64,000 nucleotides of DNA from Rhodobacterales bacterium 52_120_T64 (lineage in GTDB: Bacteria > Pseudomonadota > Alphaproteobacteria > Rhodobacterales > Rhodobacteraceae). The first letter of the stretch is position 1. Each line of letters begins with the position of its first letter. A program made the translations under genes and the position numbers. This document shows positions 45,527 through 54,481 of this stretch, in pieces. The notes under the pieces were generated by a model. The model made no database searches, was not told where the DNA came from, and saw nothing but the letters and a program-made list of their open reading frames with translations. Where the stretch lies: assembly GCA_002162875.1 (NCBI GenBank), contig MABA01000011.1, positions 1 to 64,000 of the forward strand, given 5' to 3'.

Positions 45527-46462
45527 TTAACTCGGGCTTAGGCCTCGTAGACGTTCTGACCTTCGGCGTAAAAGTTCCAGCACGGTCAGCAGCGCAATCG
45601 AGATGATAACCAAGATCGTTGCCACGGCTAAAATCGTTGGGCTAATTTGTTCGCGGATACCTGACCACATCTGACGTGGAATAGTTTTGTCTTCCGGACT
45701 GGCAAGAAACAGCACCGCCACCACTTCGTCAAACGAGGTGATAAATGCAAACAACCCACCCGAAATAACCCCCGGCAAAATTAGCGGCATCTGCACTTTA
45801 AAGAACGTTCTTGTCGGGCCAGCGCCCATGTTCGCCGCAGCACGTGTCAGGCTGTTATCAAAGCCAACCAACGTTGACGTCACAGTGATTATCACAAACG
45901 GTGTGCCCAGCGCGGCGTGAGCCAGAATGATACCAAGTTTGGAACCGGCCAAGGCCTGTTTTCCCTCGATAAACGGATTAAAGTCGTTGGAGTAGAAATA
46001 GAACATTCCTGCTGCTGTAACGATAAGTGGAACGATCATTGGCGAAATCAGGATCGACATAATCAACCCTTTGTAGGGCATTTCGGACCGGCTAAGCCCG
46101 ATCGCGGCCAGCGTACCAAAGCTGGTGGCCAGCGCCGTAGCCCAGAAACCGATGATGAAGCTGTTCTTGGTCGCGCGTACCCACTGCGAGTTTTGCCACA
46201 TATCAGCCCACCACCCCTCGGTCGCATCCGGATTGGCCATTCCATTGTGGAAAATGTCGGCGTACCAACGCAGGCTAAAGGCGTCTGGATCGAAGCTCAG
46301 CATGCCTGAAGTGAACGTAAAATACGGTTCAGCGTTGAAGCTAAGAGGCACGATAATCAGGATCGGAGTGATCAGGAACACAAAAATCAGTGCACAAATC
46401 ACGCGGAATGCATAGTACCAAACTCGTTGGCCAATGGTGGCATATGGTGGAAGTGCTGACAT
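45527..46462 (-). CDS. PotC-like ABC transporter permease
   Basis: Inner-membrane permease, 311 residues, six or so helices. Typical PotC features: VPLSFNAEPYFTFTSG near residue 39, FSLRWYADIFHN near 62, MSILISPMIVPLIVTAAGMF near 139, and the EAA loop LTRAAANMGAGPTRTFFKVQ near 227. Starts four bases after potB-like stop. Last of the operon (ATPase, binding protein, permease B, permease C). Substrate inferred as polyamine-like or creatine-like. Confidence 0.86.
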   Translation of the reverse strand: MSALPPYATIGQRVWYYAFRVICALIFVFLITPILIIVPLSFNAEPYFTFTSGMLSFDPDAFSLRWYADIFHNGMANPDATEGWWADMWQNSQWVRATKNSFIIGFWATALATSFGTLAAIGLSRSEMPYKGLIMSILISPMIVPLIVTAAGMFYFYSNDFNPFIEGKQALAGSKLGIILAHAALGTPFVIITVTSTLVGFDNSLTRAAANMGAGPTRTFFKVQMPLILPGVISGGLFAFITSFDEVVAVLFLASPEDKTIPRQMWSGIREQISPTILAVATILVIISIALLTVLELLRRRSERLRGLSPS

Positions 46463-46466
46463 TGGC

Positions 46467-47714
46467 TTATCCCATCTTCATGTTGTCGATGCCCACAACT
46501 TTGTCATAGACCCAGTAAATTGCCAGCACGATCACCAACAGAATTCCCCCCAAAGCGGCCGCCAGCGACCAATTCAGCGATTTCTGCATGTGATATGCGA
46601 TGAAGTTAGAGATCAACTGGCCGTCTTGACCACCCACAAGCGCGGGCGTGATATAGTAGCCAATTGACAAAATAAACACGAGCAACGCCCCGGCCCCGAT
46701 CCCCGGTATAGTTCCGGGAAAATACACCCGCCAGAATGCTGTCCAGTTAGTTGCACCCAGCGATTTCGCTGCCCGAAGATAGGTTGGCGGAATACCTTTC
46801 ATTACCGAAAACAGCGGTAAGATCATGAACGGTAGCAGGATATGTGTCATAGCGATAATCGTGCCGGTCATGTTGTAAATCAAACTAAACCGTGAATCGT
46901 CGGACGTAATTCCAAGCCACACAAACACATTATTCAAAACCCCGTGGCTTTGCAGCATCGCAATCCATGCTGTCGTTCGCACCAGAAGCGAAGTCCAGAA
47001 AGGCAACAACACTAGGATCATAAGCAGGTTTGACTGTCGGATTGGCAAGCTCGCCAATAACCACGCAACGGGATAGCCAAGTGCTAGCGTTGCCAACGTT
47101 ACCGCCAATGCGACAGCTAGCGTTTTAACGAATAGGTAAACGTAAATCCGGTCTTCGGTATCGAGACGCACGAACGAACCATCCGCTTTGTAGTCCGCAT
47201 CAAGTGCTGCTGCATAAAATGCTGGCGAAAGGGTTTGCGAGGATACTTTCATTGCACCCCAAACGTTAATGTCACCCCAATCCTCGTCAATATCAAGCAT
47301 CGCAGCCATGAACGGCGCTTCCAGCTTGGCGGCTCGGCGTGCGGATTTTGTGAACATTGAGCGCGTTCCAGCGTATTCACGGTTCACACGGGTAGCAACG
47401 CGGCCAATAGATTTGTCGGCACGGGCTTGGATTAAATCGGTTACAAGCGCGGCGAACATATCCTCTGTTAGTTCTGAGGCCCCGTCCCACTCCGCCATGA
47501 TCGCAGTTGTTGCGGGCATATTCGAGGAATACGTGTCGTTTTTTACACCCTGCACCATTAACGAGAAGATCGGGATGATAAAGCTGGCTACGATAAATAT
47601 CAGCAGCGGTAAAACCAGACTAAATGCCCTTGCACGGCTTACAAAAAGAGCCTGTGCAAGCTTCTTTTTCAAAGGCGTGCCGTCTGCGGCGAGAACTGGT
47701 CCGGTATCGGTCAT
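46467..47714 (-). CDS. PotB-like ABC transporter permease with large insert
   Basis: 415 residues, longer than classical PotB (about 280), because about 140 extra residues lie between the first helix (FSLVLPLLIFIVASFIIPIF) and the permease core (LFVKTLAVALAVTLATLALG). The insert (55-190) is mostly helical and probably periplasmic. The core has WTSLLVRTTAWIAML near 258 and the EAA loop LRAAKSLGATNWTAFWRVYF near 338. This larger form is common among marine alphaproteobacterial members, as far as I recall. Forms a pair with the PotC-like product. Confidence 0.86.
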   Translation of the reverse strand: MTDTGPVLAADGTPLKKKLAQALFVSRARAFSLVLPLLIFIVASFIIPIFSLMVQGVKNDTYSSNMPATTAIMAEWDGASELTEDMFAALVTDLIQARADKSIGRVATRVNREYAGTRSMFTKSARRAAKLEAPFMAAMLDIDEDWGDINVWGAMKVSSQTLSPAFYAAALDADYKADGSFVRLDTEDRIYVYLFVKTLAVALAVTLATLALGYPVAWLLASLPIRQSNLLMILVLLPFWTSLLVRTTAWIAMLQSHGVLNNVFVWLGITSDDSRFSLIYNMTGTIIAMTHILLPFMILPLFSVMKGIPPTYLRAAKSLGATNWTAFWRVYFPGTIPGIGAGALLVFILSIGYYITPALVGGQDGQLISNFIAYHMQKSLNWSLAAALGGILLVIVLAIYWVYDKVVGIDNMKMG

Positions 47715-47736
47715 ATGAATGCTTCCTTAAAGAAAA

Positions 47737-47761
47737 CCGGAGGGGAAGAAAGCCCCTCCGG
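47737..47761 (-). terminator. Intercistronic hairpin after the binding-protein gene
   Basis: CCGGAGGGG and CCCCTCCGG form a perfect 9-bp stem with a 7-base loop between the binding-protein and PotB-like genes. On the minus strand it is followed by TTTTC, so it can act as a partial terminator or a 3' stabiliser that raises binding-protein output. Confidence 0.75.
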
Positions 47762-47769
47762 CAGTTATC

Positions 47770-48846
47770 TTACTTGGCCAGCCAAGCGTTGAAACGCTCA
47801 TTTAGCTCGTCGGCATTATCTGCCCAGAACTCGAAGTCACTGACGATTGCATTTGTCAGGTTCGCAGCCGCTGTTGGCATATGTTGACCCATCTCCGTCA
47901 CGCCATCACTATAAAGACCAACGAGTGGTCCTGAGGATTTACGTGCCGGACCATAGGAAATCCACGATGCTTGATCCGCCAGACGCTGTGTGTCAGTGGA
48001 ATATGCAATGAATTCCATCGCCAACTCTTTGTTCGGAGCGCCCGCTGGAACTACCCAGAGGTCAAAGTCCATGATCTGACCATCCCAAACAACCTCAAAT
48101 GGTTTATTTTCTGCAACTGCAGCGTTGAAGATACGGCCATTGTAAGCGGTGGTCATAACAACTTCGCCATCGGCCAGAAGTTGTGGAGGCTGTGCGCCGG
48201 ATTCCCACCAAACAACACTATCTTTAATTGTGTCGAGTTTGGCAAACGCGCGGTCAACGCCTTCGTCAGTTTCCAGAACTGCGTATACTTCGGATGCTGG
48301 AACACCGTCAGCCATTAGCGCCATTTCCAACACGGATTTAGCACCTTTACGCAAGCCACGTTTACCTGGGAACGCTTCTAGGTCAAACAAATCGTCGATG
48401 CTGTCAACGCCCGGAGTTTTGGAGCTGTCGTAAGCGAAGATTGTCGACCAAACGATGTTTGCAACTGCGCAATCGCTTAATGCACCTTCAAGGAAATCGT
48501 CTTCTGCAGCACTACCGTCAGCACCGTCTGGCAGCATGGACAAATCCAGCTCTTCCAGAAGACCTTCGTCGCACCCACGGATCGCGTCAGAAAGTTCAAC
48601 GTCGACCAGGTCCCAGGTTACGTTGTCAGCTTCAACCTGCGCTTTAACTTCCGCCAAGCCGCCATTGTAATCTTCGGAAACGATCTGGTTGCCAGTCGCT
48701 GCTATCCAAGGCTTATGATATGCTTCAACTTGAGATTTCGTGTAAGAACCACCCCAAGACACGACCGTGATCGAACCTGCGTTGGCTGCAGCAGCGCCAA
48801 CGGCCACAAGGGCGGTCGCACCGACTAAGATATTTTTAAGCTTCAT
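47770..48846 (-). CDS. Periplasmic substrate-binding protein, PotD/PotF-like
   Basis: 358 residues with a Sec signal (KLKNILVGATALVAVGAAAA then NAGS). The mature N-terminus ITVVSWGGSYTKSQVEAYHK is characteristic of spermidine/putrescine-type binding proteins, and other segments are DLVDVELSDAIRGCDEGLL near 81, LRKGAKSVLEMALMADGVPA near 161 and MTTAYNGRIFNAAVAENKPF near 232. AGGGAGA precedes the ATG. Ligand cannot be told: aspartate/aromatic patterns for polyamine binding were not checked. Neighbour creatinase suggests creatine or another guanidino compound. Confidence 0.84.
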   Translation of the reverse strand: MKLKNILVGATALVAVGAAAANAGSITVVSWGGSYTKSQVEAYHKPWIAATGNQIVSEDYNGGLAEVKAQVEADNVTWDLVDVELSDAIRGCDEGLLEELDLSMLPDGADGSAAEDDFLEGALSDCAVANIVWSTIFAYDSSKTPGVDSIDDLFDLEAFPGKRGLRKGAKSVLEMALMADGVPASEVYAVLETDEGVDRAFAKLDTIKDSVVWWESGAQPPQLLADGEVVMTTAYNGRIFNAAVAENKPFEVVWDGQIMDFDLWVVPAGAPNKELAMEFIAYSTDTQRLADQASWISYGPARKSSGPLVGLYSDGVTEMGQHMPTAAANLTNAIVSDFEFWADNADELNERFNAWLAK

Positions 48847-48945
48847 AAAGCTTCTCCCTAAGTTACCCGTTATGTATCACCGCGATATGGGTAGAAACAC
48901 GCGGTGTTTGGGTTCCCGCGCCATCGGCGCAGCAACGCGAATTTT

Positions 48946-50046
48946 TTATGCGTCGAGCGCGCGGCAATCTTCGGTTTGCCAACTAACTTTTGTATTTTCG
49001 CCGACTATCAAATGTTTGTGGCCACTCGCGTTTGGAACTTTAACGATGAAATCGTCATGTCCTGACACAGACATACGACACCGGATATGGTCGCCCAGAT
49101 AAATCAATTCTTTAACCAAAGCATCGGTTGAATTTGGCCCATCGTCTGTAAGCGAAACCCGCTCCGGTCGGATCGAAAGCATTGTACGTTCGCCCACCGC
49201 GCCACAATTCACCGCCAATGCGCGGGCCGTCATGCCGCCATCCAGATCAACAATGACATTTTCGCCTTCGCGAGCGCGAACGACGCCCTCAAGCTTGTTG
49301 TTCTCGCCGATAAACTGCGCCACGAATGCATTTTCGGGCAGCTCATATAAATCAGCAGGCTTGGCAAGCTGCTTGATAACACCGTCATCGAAAACGGCTA
49401 CGCGGTCAGACATCGTCAATGCTTCGGATTGGTCGTGGGTCACGTACACGACCGTAATTCCCAGTTGTTCGTGGATATGTTTGATTTCGTACTGCATATG
49501 CTCGCGCAGCTGTTTATCGAGCGCACCAAGCGGTTCGTCCATCAACACAAGTTCAGCTTCAAACACCAATGCACGCGCCAACGCGATACGTTGTTGTTGA
49601 CCACCCGAAAGCTGTGCGGGACGGCGGTTGATGAAATCCCCCATCTGAACCATATCGAGTGCACGTCTAACTTTGGCTTCCCGGTCGGATTTACCCATTT
49701 TGCGCACTTCAAGCGGAAAGGACAGGTTTTCACCAACGGTCATGTGCGGGAAAAGGGCGTAATTCTGGAACACCATCCCAATTCCGCGTTTATGCGGGGG
49801 AATGTTGTTGATCGGTTGCCCATTCAGCAAAATATCGCCGTGCGTGGCTACTTCGAATCCCGCCAACATCATAAGACATGTCGACTTGCCTGAACCCGAA
49901 GGCCCAAGCATCGTTACAAACTCGCCTTTGGCAATTTGAAGGTTAAGATCTTTGACGACTAATACTTCACCGTCATAACTTTTTTGGACGTGGTCAAATG
50001 CCACGAACGCATCTTCTAAATTTTCCGGTGTCAAAAAGTTCTCCAA
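48946..50046 (-). CDS. PotA-like ABC transporter ATPase
   Basis: 366 residues. Walker A is GPSGSGKST near residue 48, Q-loop in GMVFQNYALFPHMTV near 89, signature QLSGGQQQRIALARAL near 144, Walker B VLMDEPLGALDKQ near 168 and His-loop YVTHDQSEALTM near 200. A TOBE domain follows (about 290-366). Starts at TTG 50046, preceded by ACAGGG; the region upstream forms an inverted repeat including this site. First gene of the operon. Divergent from the creatinase gene. Confidence 0.87.
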   Translation of the reverse strand: MENFLTPENLEDAFVAFDHVQKSYDGEVLVVKDLNLQIAKGEFVTMLGPSGSGKSTCLMMLAGFEVATHGDILLNGQPINNIPPHKRGIGMVFQNYALFPHMTVGENLSFPLEVRKMGKSDREAKVRRALDMVQMGDFINRRPAQLSGGQQQRIALARALVFEAELVLMDEPLGALDKQLREHMQYEIKHIHEQLGITVVYVTHDQSEALTMSDRVAVFDDGVIKQLAKPADLYELPENAFVAQFIGENNKLEGVVRAREGENVIVDLDGGMTARALAVNCGAVGERTMLSIRPERVSLTDDGPNSTDALVKELIYLGDHIRCRMSVSGHDDFIVKVPNASGHKHLIVGENTKVSWQTEDCRALDA

Positions 50047-50336
50047 CCAACCCTGTTAAAACAAGCGCTATGCGCTGCGATCTTCGCCGCAATACCGAAA
50101 GCCTAACAGGGAAAAATGCTTTTTGGCAATGGGCAGCGACGAAAATATTCCATTTGCGACACATTCCGCCGCTTTTTTGTCATGCAGGCAACGCTGATTG
50201 CACACTGGATTTTTTCAAACCACGCAGTATTCTATGATCAAGCATCGGGCGATGGCGTCGCCCAAGGGGGAATCCCCTCGCTTGCGGGAAACCGCTCGAG
50301 TCCTGAACGCCCGGACCTTTTTCGAGGTTCAAACAC
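50047..50336. promoter_or_regulatory. Divergent ABC-operon / creatinase region with inverted repeat
   Basis: About 290 bases between divergent starts. CCCTGTTA (50051-50058) is the exact complement of TAACAGGG (50104-50111), separated by 45 bases. For the minus-strand message the downstream arm holds the ATPase ribosome site (ACAGGG before TTG 50046), so the arms could close the start. No coding frame of note. Shared control of uptake and hydrolysis is plausible. Confidence 0.45.
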
Positions 50337-51545
50337 ATGATCCAATCCAGACCGGAAACATTCGCCCTTCAAAATGGCAAAAAGACCAAGCTGCCATTTT
50401 CCGTCACCGAATATGATATGCGTCTTGCAAAATTGCGGGCAGAAATGGCGGCGCGCGATATCGAAGCGGTGTTGCTAACGTCGATGCACAATATCGCCTA
50501 CTATTCCGGGTTTCTATATTGCAGCTTCGGCCGCCCGTACGCCTGCGTTGTGACACAGGACCGTTCCACCACGGTTTCGGCCAATATAGATGGAGGGCAG
50601 CCGTGGCGGCGCTCGGCGCATGACAATATAATTTACACCGACTGGAAGCGCGATAATTATTGGCGGGCTGTTCGCGCCCTTGTTGGGAAATCCGGTCAGG
50701 TGGGCATCGAAGGCGACCATCTGACATTATCCCAACGGGACAAACTGTCAGAATTTCTTGGGGCTATCGATGTCGTCGATATCGCACCAGCCACGATGAT
50801 TCAGCGTATGGTGAAATCCGCAGACGAAATTTCGCTCATTAAAGAAGCTGCTCGTATCGCCGATGTTGGTGGGGCGGCCGTCGCGGACGCAGTTGCTGAA
50901 GGCGAACGTGAAATTGACGTAGCGATGGCTGGCCGCAATGCGATGGAACTCGAAATCGCTCGTTCCTTCCCTGACTCCGAACTTCGCGACAGCTGGGTTT
51001 GGTTCCAAGGTGGCCTAAACACCGATGGTGCACACAATCCTGTAACTACGCGAAAGTTGCAGATGGGCGATATCCTCAGCCTGAACACCTTCCCGATGAT
51101 CAGCGGATACTATACCGCGTTGGAGCGGACTCTATGGCTGGGCGAACCAGACAATCGCAGCTTGGAAATCTGGGAAGCAAACGTCGAGGCACACGAACTC
51201 GGGCTTTCACTACTAAAAGAAGGTGCAGTTTGTTCCGATGTTTGTACCGACATCAACCAGTTTTTCGCCAGCCGCGACCTATTGAAATACCGCAGTTTTG
51301 GTTATGGTCACAGCTTCGGAGTATTGTCGCACTACTATGGCCGCGAGGCCGGACTGGAACTGCGCGAGGACACCCACACGATACTGAAGCCCGGAATGGT
51401 GATCTCAATGGAACCGATGCTGACGGTTCCCGAGGGTATTCCCGGCGCTGGTGGCTACCGCGAACACGATATTGTCGTCATTGAAAAAGACGGCCCAGTC
51501 AACATCACTGGTTTTCCCTATGGCCCAGAACACAATATATTATAA
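50337..51545 (+). CDS. Creatinase (creatine amidinohydrolase)
   Basis: Metal-independent pita-bread-fold hydrolase splitting creatine into sarcosine and urea. 402 residues, matching Pseudomonas creatinase in length and in long motifs: TSMHNIAYYSGFLYCSFGRP near residue 49, ANIDGGQPWRR near 83, WFQGGLNTDGAHNPVTTRK near 222 including the catalytic His, NTFPMISGYYTALERTLWLG near 251, FGYGHSFGVLSHYYGREAGL near 320 and GGYREHDIVV near 375. Close members of the M24 family include other amidino-hydrolases, so a related substrate is possible. Ends at a terminator hairpin. Divergent transporter may supply the substrate. Confidence 0.88.
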   Translation: MIQSRPETFALQNGKKTKLPFSVTEYDMRLAKLRAEMAARDIEAVLLTSMHNIAYYSGFLYCSFGRPYACVVTQDRSTTVSANIDGGQPWRRSAHDNIIYTDWKRDNYWRAVRALVGKSGQVGIEGDHLTLSQRDKLSEFLGAIDVVDIAPATMIQRMVKSADEISLIKEAARIADVGGAAVADAVAEGEREIDVAMAGRNAMELEIARSFPDSELRDSWVWFQGGLNTDGAHNPVTTRKLQMGDILSLNTFPMISGYYTALERTLWLGEPDNRSLEIWEANVEAHELGLSLLKEGAVCSDVCTDINQFFASRDLLKYRSFGYGHSFGVLSHYYGREAGLELREDTHTILKPGMVISMEPMLTVPEGIPGAGGYREHDIVVIEKDGPVNITGFPYGPEHNIL

Positions 51546-51553
51546 ATTTCGGA

Positions 51554-51577
51554 AGGGGGCTGTAACGGCCCCCTGTT
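51554..51577 (+). terminator. Terminator after creatinase
   Basis: AGGGGGC, a 7-base loop and GCCCCCT form a perfect stem eight bases after the creatinase stop, followed by GTTT. The T-run is short but position and stem strength support an intrinsic terminator. Confidence 0.7.
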
Positions 51578-51650
51578 TCGCGACCATAGATCAAAAGCGT
51601 GCTAAACTGAACCAGATCCTGAAACGCTTCATCATTTGCCCGCTAGATTC

Positions 51651-51887
51651 TTAGCCTTTGAATCGCCGAAATCCCCAAATCAACAGGCACGCACCAAGAA
51701 CCGCCACGATAAAGTTGGCGATAAACCCAGAAGAAGCAAATCCGATTACCCCCAACAGAAAACTTGCAAGTGATGCTCCGACGATACCTAAAATGATGTT
51801 TAAGAATATTCCGGTGTCGGCTTTCATCACATTGCTACCTATCCAGCCAGCAAGCCCGCCTACAATGATTGCAATAATTAGTCCCAT
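51651..51887 (-). CDS. GlsB/YeaQ/YmgE family small membrane protein
   Basis: 78 residues from ATG 51887, preceded by GGAGG at seven bases; the longer frame would swallow the ribosome site. Three hydrophobic helices: LIIAIIVGGLAGWIGSNVMK, LNIILGIVGASLASFLLGVI and FIVAVLGACLLIWGFRRF. Conserved glycines and the GLAGWIGSxVMK pattern mark the transglycosylase-associated family, often stress-induced. Biochemical role unknown. Confidence 0.9.
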   Translation of the reverse strand: MGLIIAIIVGGLAGWIGSNVMKADTGIFLNIILGIVGASLASFLLGVIGFASSGFIANFIVAVLGACLLIWGFRRFKG

Positions 51888-52005
51888 GATTTGTCCTCCC
51901 ATTGATTTTCATTTTGCATTTGGAAAGTTGGTTTTTGTAGTATGCCTTAGATTGGAAGATCAAATCAAGTTGCCACACTTCAGCACCCTTTAAGGTGCGA
52001 TCCAA

Positions 52006-53529
52006 TCACCCGGTAATTCGCCAAGAGTACTTAGGGTCGAACGCCGGAATAGTACTGCCTGCGCAACCAGAGAACGTGTGCTTTGTTGTAATCCGAACAT
52101 CGCCGCCAACGTAAAAATTACTTCCGGAATGCACACTCTTCGCATTCGCGTTAGAGGCCAGATGCAAATCATCCTTAATAATAAATTCAACATCATATGC
52201 CTCCATCTTTGCAGCAAAATGAACCGAACCAGCCGTGATTGCCACCACTTCACCACCCTGCATACAGTCATCATCCCGACCCAATACAACACCTGAGGAA
52301 CCCGATATTGTATTATTTCCCGTTGCTGAAGTTGCAAAAGTGGCGTCTTCGTAGTGAATGGAATCGTCGAACACCAAATTGCAGTCGATTCCTACCAATA
52401 CAAACTGCGACTTTAAAACTGTTCCACTTGATGGGGAACCACCACTGTTCCCATTGCCATTTCCGTTATTTGTCCCAATCGACGAACTGCCAAGACTGAG
52501 GCTTTCCCCAGAGGTGCATTGTACCACATATACGCGGCCGGTCTGCAGTGCTGAGGCATCAAAGTTGTCTGGGTCAGTATAGATCACGGGCTTCGAGCTG
52601 TCGACATAACTCGGCTGGTATGAAGAATATTGGTTTTGCAACTCCGTGAAATAGGTACCGATTTTGGCTACTTTACCGTTTCTATAAGTTCCTGCTCGAA
52701 GTGCATCCTCGATTCCCGGATTATGTTTATCGGTGCAACTGGTATCGGATGGTCCGCAATTTTCCAAATCCGGAGTGCTGGCAACTGTCCCGGCTTCAAA
52801 CCTATTATTTTGCGCAAAGGCAATGCTGCCTTCACCATGAATGCAGAAGCTATTGAGGAACTCCTGTTGAGTTGAAAAATGGACTTCTCCACTTGAAATT
52901 ATTCCATCTCGCTCGCATTGCGAAACGAAACGTTGGACAGTGGCGGTAGCCGTAATTTCAAATGAATCGAAACCAGCAAATCGTAGAAAGTATGTACCAA
53001 CTTTGCTGCTCGCACCGCCCGACTGTCGAGTTGTTACTCGAACGGAGTTTGGAGCGATGGTCGAACCAAATTCCGTTTCTTCAAATGCTCTTGCCTCGTG
53101 ATCCCATGTGCCGATCAAGATATCACTATCCACGAGCACATCACCGTACCTATCCGCACGCATGTTAATCGCAGCGAATTCGTTCGCTGATTGCCTGACT
53201 GCCGCGATAACTGCGGAACTCCCCACCGCTCCAAGTTCAAGTGAACCTGCATGGGCAGCAATGTCGGCAGTAGTCTGTAGAATTTGTCGGGTTTTGTACG
53301 CATTCGTTACGTCTACGGCGAGGCCAGCAATCGCGATGCATATGACAAGCCAGAAAACAGACCAAACGGTAGCGATTCCATCTTCATCACGTCCAAAGTC
53401 ACGTAAATTGCTTACTACCTCATGTCTGCAATGCAACGCTCGAATGAGTCCTTCATTAGTATATTGTGTTTGGAAGGAACTAGCCTTGCGAGCGGTGAAA
53501 CAGAATATAGTCAATTGAGCGTCTTTCAT
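52006..53529 (-). CDS. TadG-like membrane-anchored protein
   Basis: 507 residues, start at ATG 53529 without a clear ribosome site; a start nearer residue 45 would also fit. Residues 47-75 (EDGIATVWSVFWLVICIAIA then GLAVDVTNAYKTRQIL) match the TadE/TadG N-terminal anchor used by Flp pilus assembly proteins. The remainder is a large secreted domain with three or four Cys pairs, a low-complexity Asn/Gly stretch (TNNGNGNGNSGGSPSS) near 355-370 and beta-helix-like segments at the end. No other tad genes lie nearby. Function beyond envelope attachment unknown. Confidence 0.68.
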   Translation of the reverse strand: MKDAQLTIFCFTARKASSFQTQYTNEGLIRALHCRHEVVSNLRDFGRDEDGIATVWSVFWLVICIAIAGLAVDVTNAYKTRQILQTTADIAAHAGSLELGAVGSSAVIAAVRQSANEFAAINMRADRYGDVLVDSDILIGTWDHEARAFEETEFGSTIAPNSVRVTTRQSGGASSKVGTYFLRFAGFDSFEITATATVQRFVSQCERDGIISSGEVHFSTQQEFLNSFCIHGEGSIAFAQNNRFEAGTVASTPDLENCGPSDTSCTDKHNPGIEDALRAGTYRNGKVAKIGTYFTELQNQYSSYQPSYVDSSKPVIYTDPDNFDASALQTGRVYVVQCTSGESLSLGSSSIGTNNGNGNGNSGGSPSSGTVLKSQFVLVGIDCNLVFDDSIHYEDATFATSATGNNTISGSSGVVLGRDDDCMQGGEVVAITAGSVHFAAKMEAYDVEFIIKDDLHLASNANAKSVHSGSNFYVGGDVRITTKHTFSGCAGSTIPAFDPKYSWRITG

Positions 53530-53760
53530 TTCATAATCGAAACATAAAAAGTCCGTCCAATACTGATAAAGCGCCTGCCATTAACAAATTACTACTAATG
53601 AATAACTGCATTTATAAAGTGGGACGAAACCGAAATATGGTTCACTAATTGCAGTGACTATGTGTTTATAATTACGGCTATATTTAGGCACTTCGGCCTA
53701 ACATCAACGTCAATGTGTCGACACTTTATTGCAAATTGAATCTTTGGATTTGACGGCATG

Positions 53761-54357
53761 TTAGTTTATGATGCCGTCGACCAATTGCCCGGTCATCGCC
53801 GAAACACTCACCCAAGGATAATCGTGTATTGTATTGTAGCAAAGAGCCATACCGATCATCGCAGAAACTAGAGTATCAGTCTTTGCTTTTGCGTGGTCCT
53901 CACTAGAAAGAACACCTGCTACGAGGTCCGTGAACAACTGAAAATGCTCCAAAGTTTTTGGATCTCTCATAAAGGTGCCAACGTCCGATCTTTCAACATC
54001 GTTTGACATAAACACGAGACGAAAGTGATCTGGATGATCAATCCAGTAGGTCACAAAACTCTGAGCTGCTGATTGCAATCGATCAACAGGCTCAACAATC
54101 GGATTCAAGTTTTTACGGATGTAATCAGCCATATCCGCCAATACGTCCGACCATAGATGCCGCAGGATGTCGGTCTTTCCGTCAAAATGGGCGTAAATGG
54201 TCATCGGAGCGCATCCTACTTCTCTGGCCAAACGGCGCATCGAAACTGCGCCAAAACCCTCCTCGCGATAGAGCGTTAGCGCATGCTTCACAACTTTTGA
54301 CCTGAACTCCGAAATGTCTCTCTCGCTGCGCGGAGGGCGGCCAGATGCTTTTGTCAT
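53761..54357 (-). CDS. TetR/AcrR-family regulator
   Basis: 198 residues from ATG 54357, with GAGGA upstream. The N-terminal HTH is classic: VVKHALTLYREEGFGAVSMR near residue 23, RLAREVGCAPMTIYAHFDGK near 43. The C-terminal ligand-binding half (LVFMSNDVERSDVGTF, LVSAMIGMALCYNTIHDYPW) is not assignable to a ligand. Its upstream region and the divergent DUF4345 gene share two palindromic sites, suggesting autoregulation and control of the neighbour. Confidence 0.9.
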   Translation of the reverse strand: MTKASGRPPRSERDISEFRSKVVKHALTLYREEGFGAVSMRRLAREVGCAPMTIYAHFDGKTDILRHLWSDVLADMADYIRKNLNPIVEPVDRLQSAAQSFVTYWIDHPDHFRLVFMSNDVERSDVGTFMRDPKTLEHFQLFTDLVAGVLSSEDHAKAKTDTLVSAMIGMALCYNTIHDYPWVSVSAMTGQLVDGIIN

Positions 54358-54379
54358 AGTTGTAGTCCTCGCTTTATCT

Positions 54380-54438
54380 GTAACGCGTGTCAAATAACCA
54401 TTGCATTGTCAAGCGCGGCCTTATATGGAACGCGTACC
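54380..54438. promoter_or_regulatory. Paired palindromic operators between tetR-type and DUF4345 genes
   Basis: TGTAACGCGTGTCA (54379-54392) and TGGAACGCGTACCA (54426-54439) share the core AACGCGT and palindromic ends; the second is nearly perfect (TGG-N-ACGCGT-N-CCA). Centre spacing is 47 bases. They lie in the divergent promoter region of a TetR protein, as expected for its own operator. Confidence 0.65.
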
Positions 54439-54481
54439 AATTAAATAAAATACACTCACCTTGAATCAAGGGAACTCAAAA

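Noticed and set aside
54429-54435. ACGCGT as a mere MluI site
   Set aside because: The flanking bases extend the palindrome to 14 and a second copy occurs in the same gap, which argues for an operator over chance.
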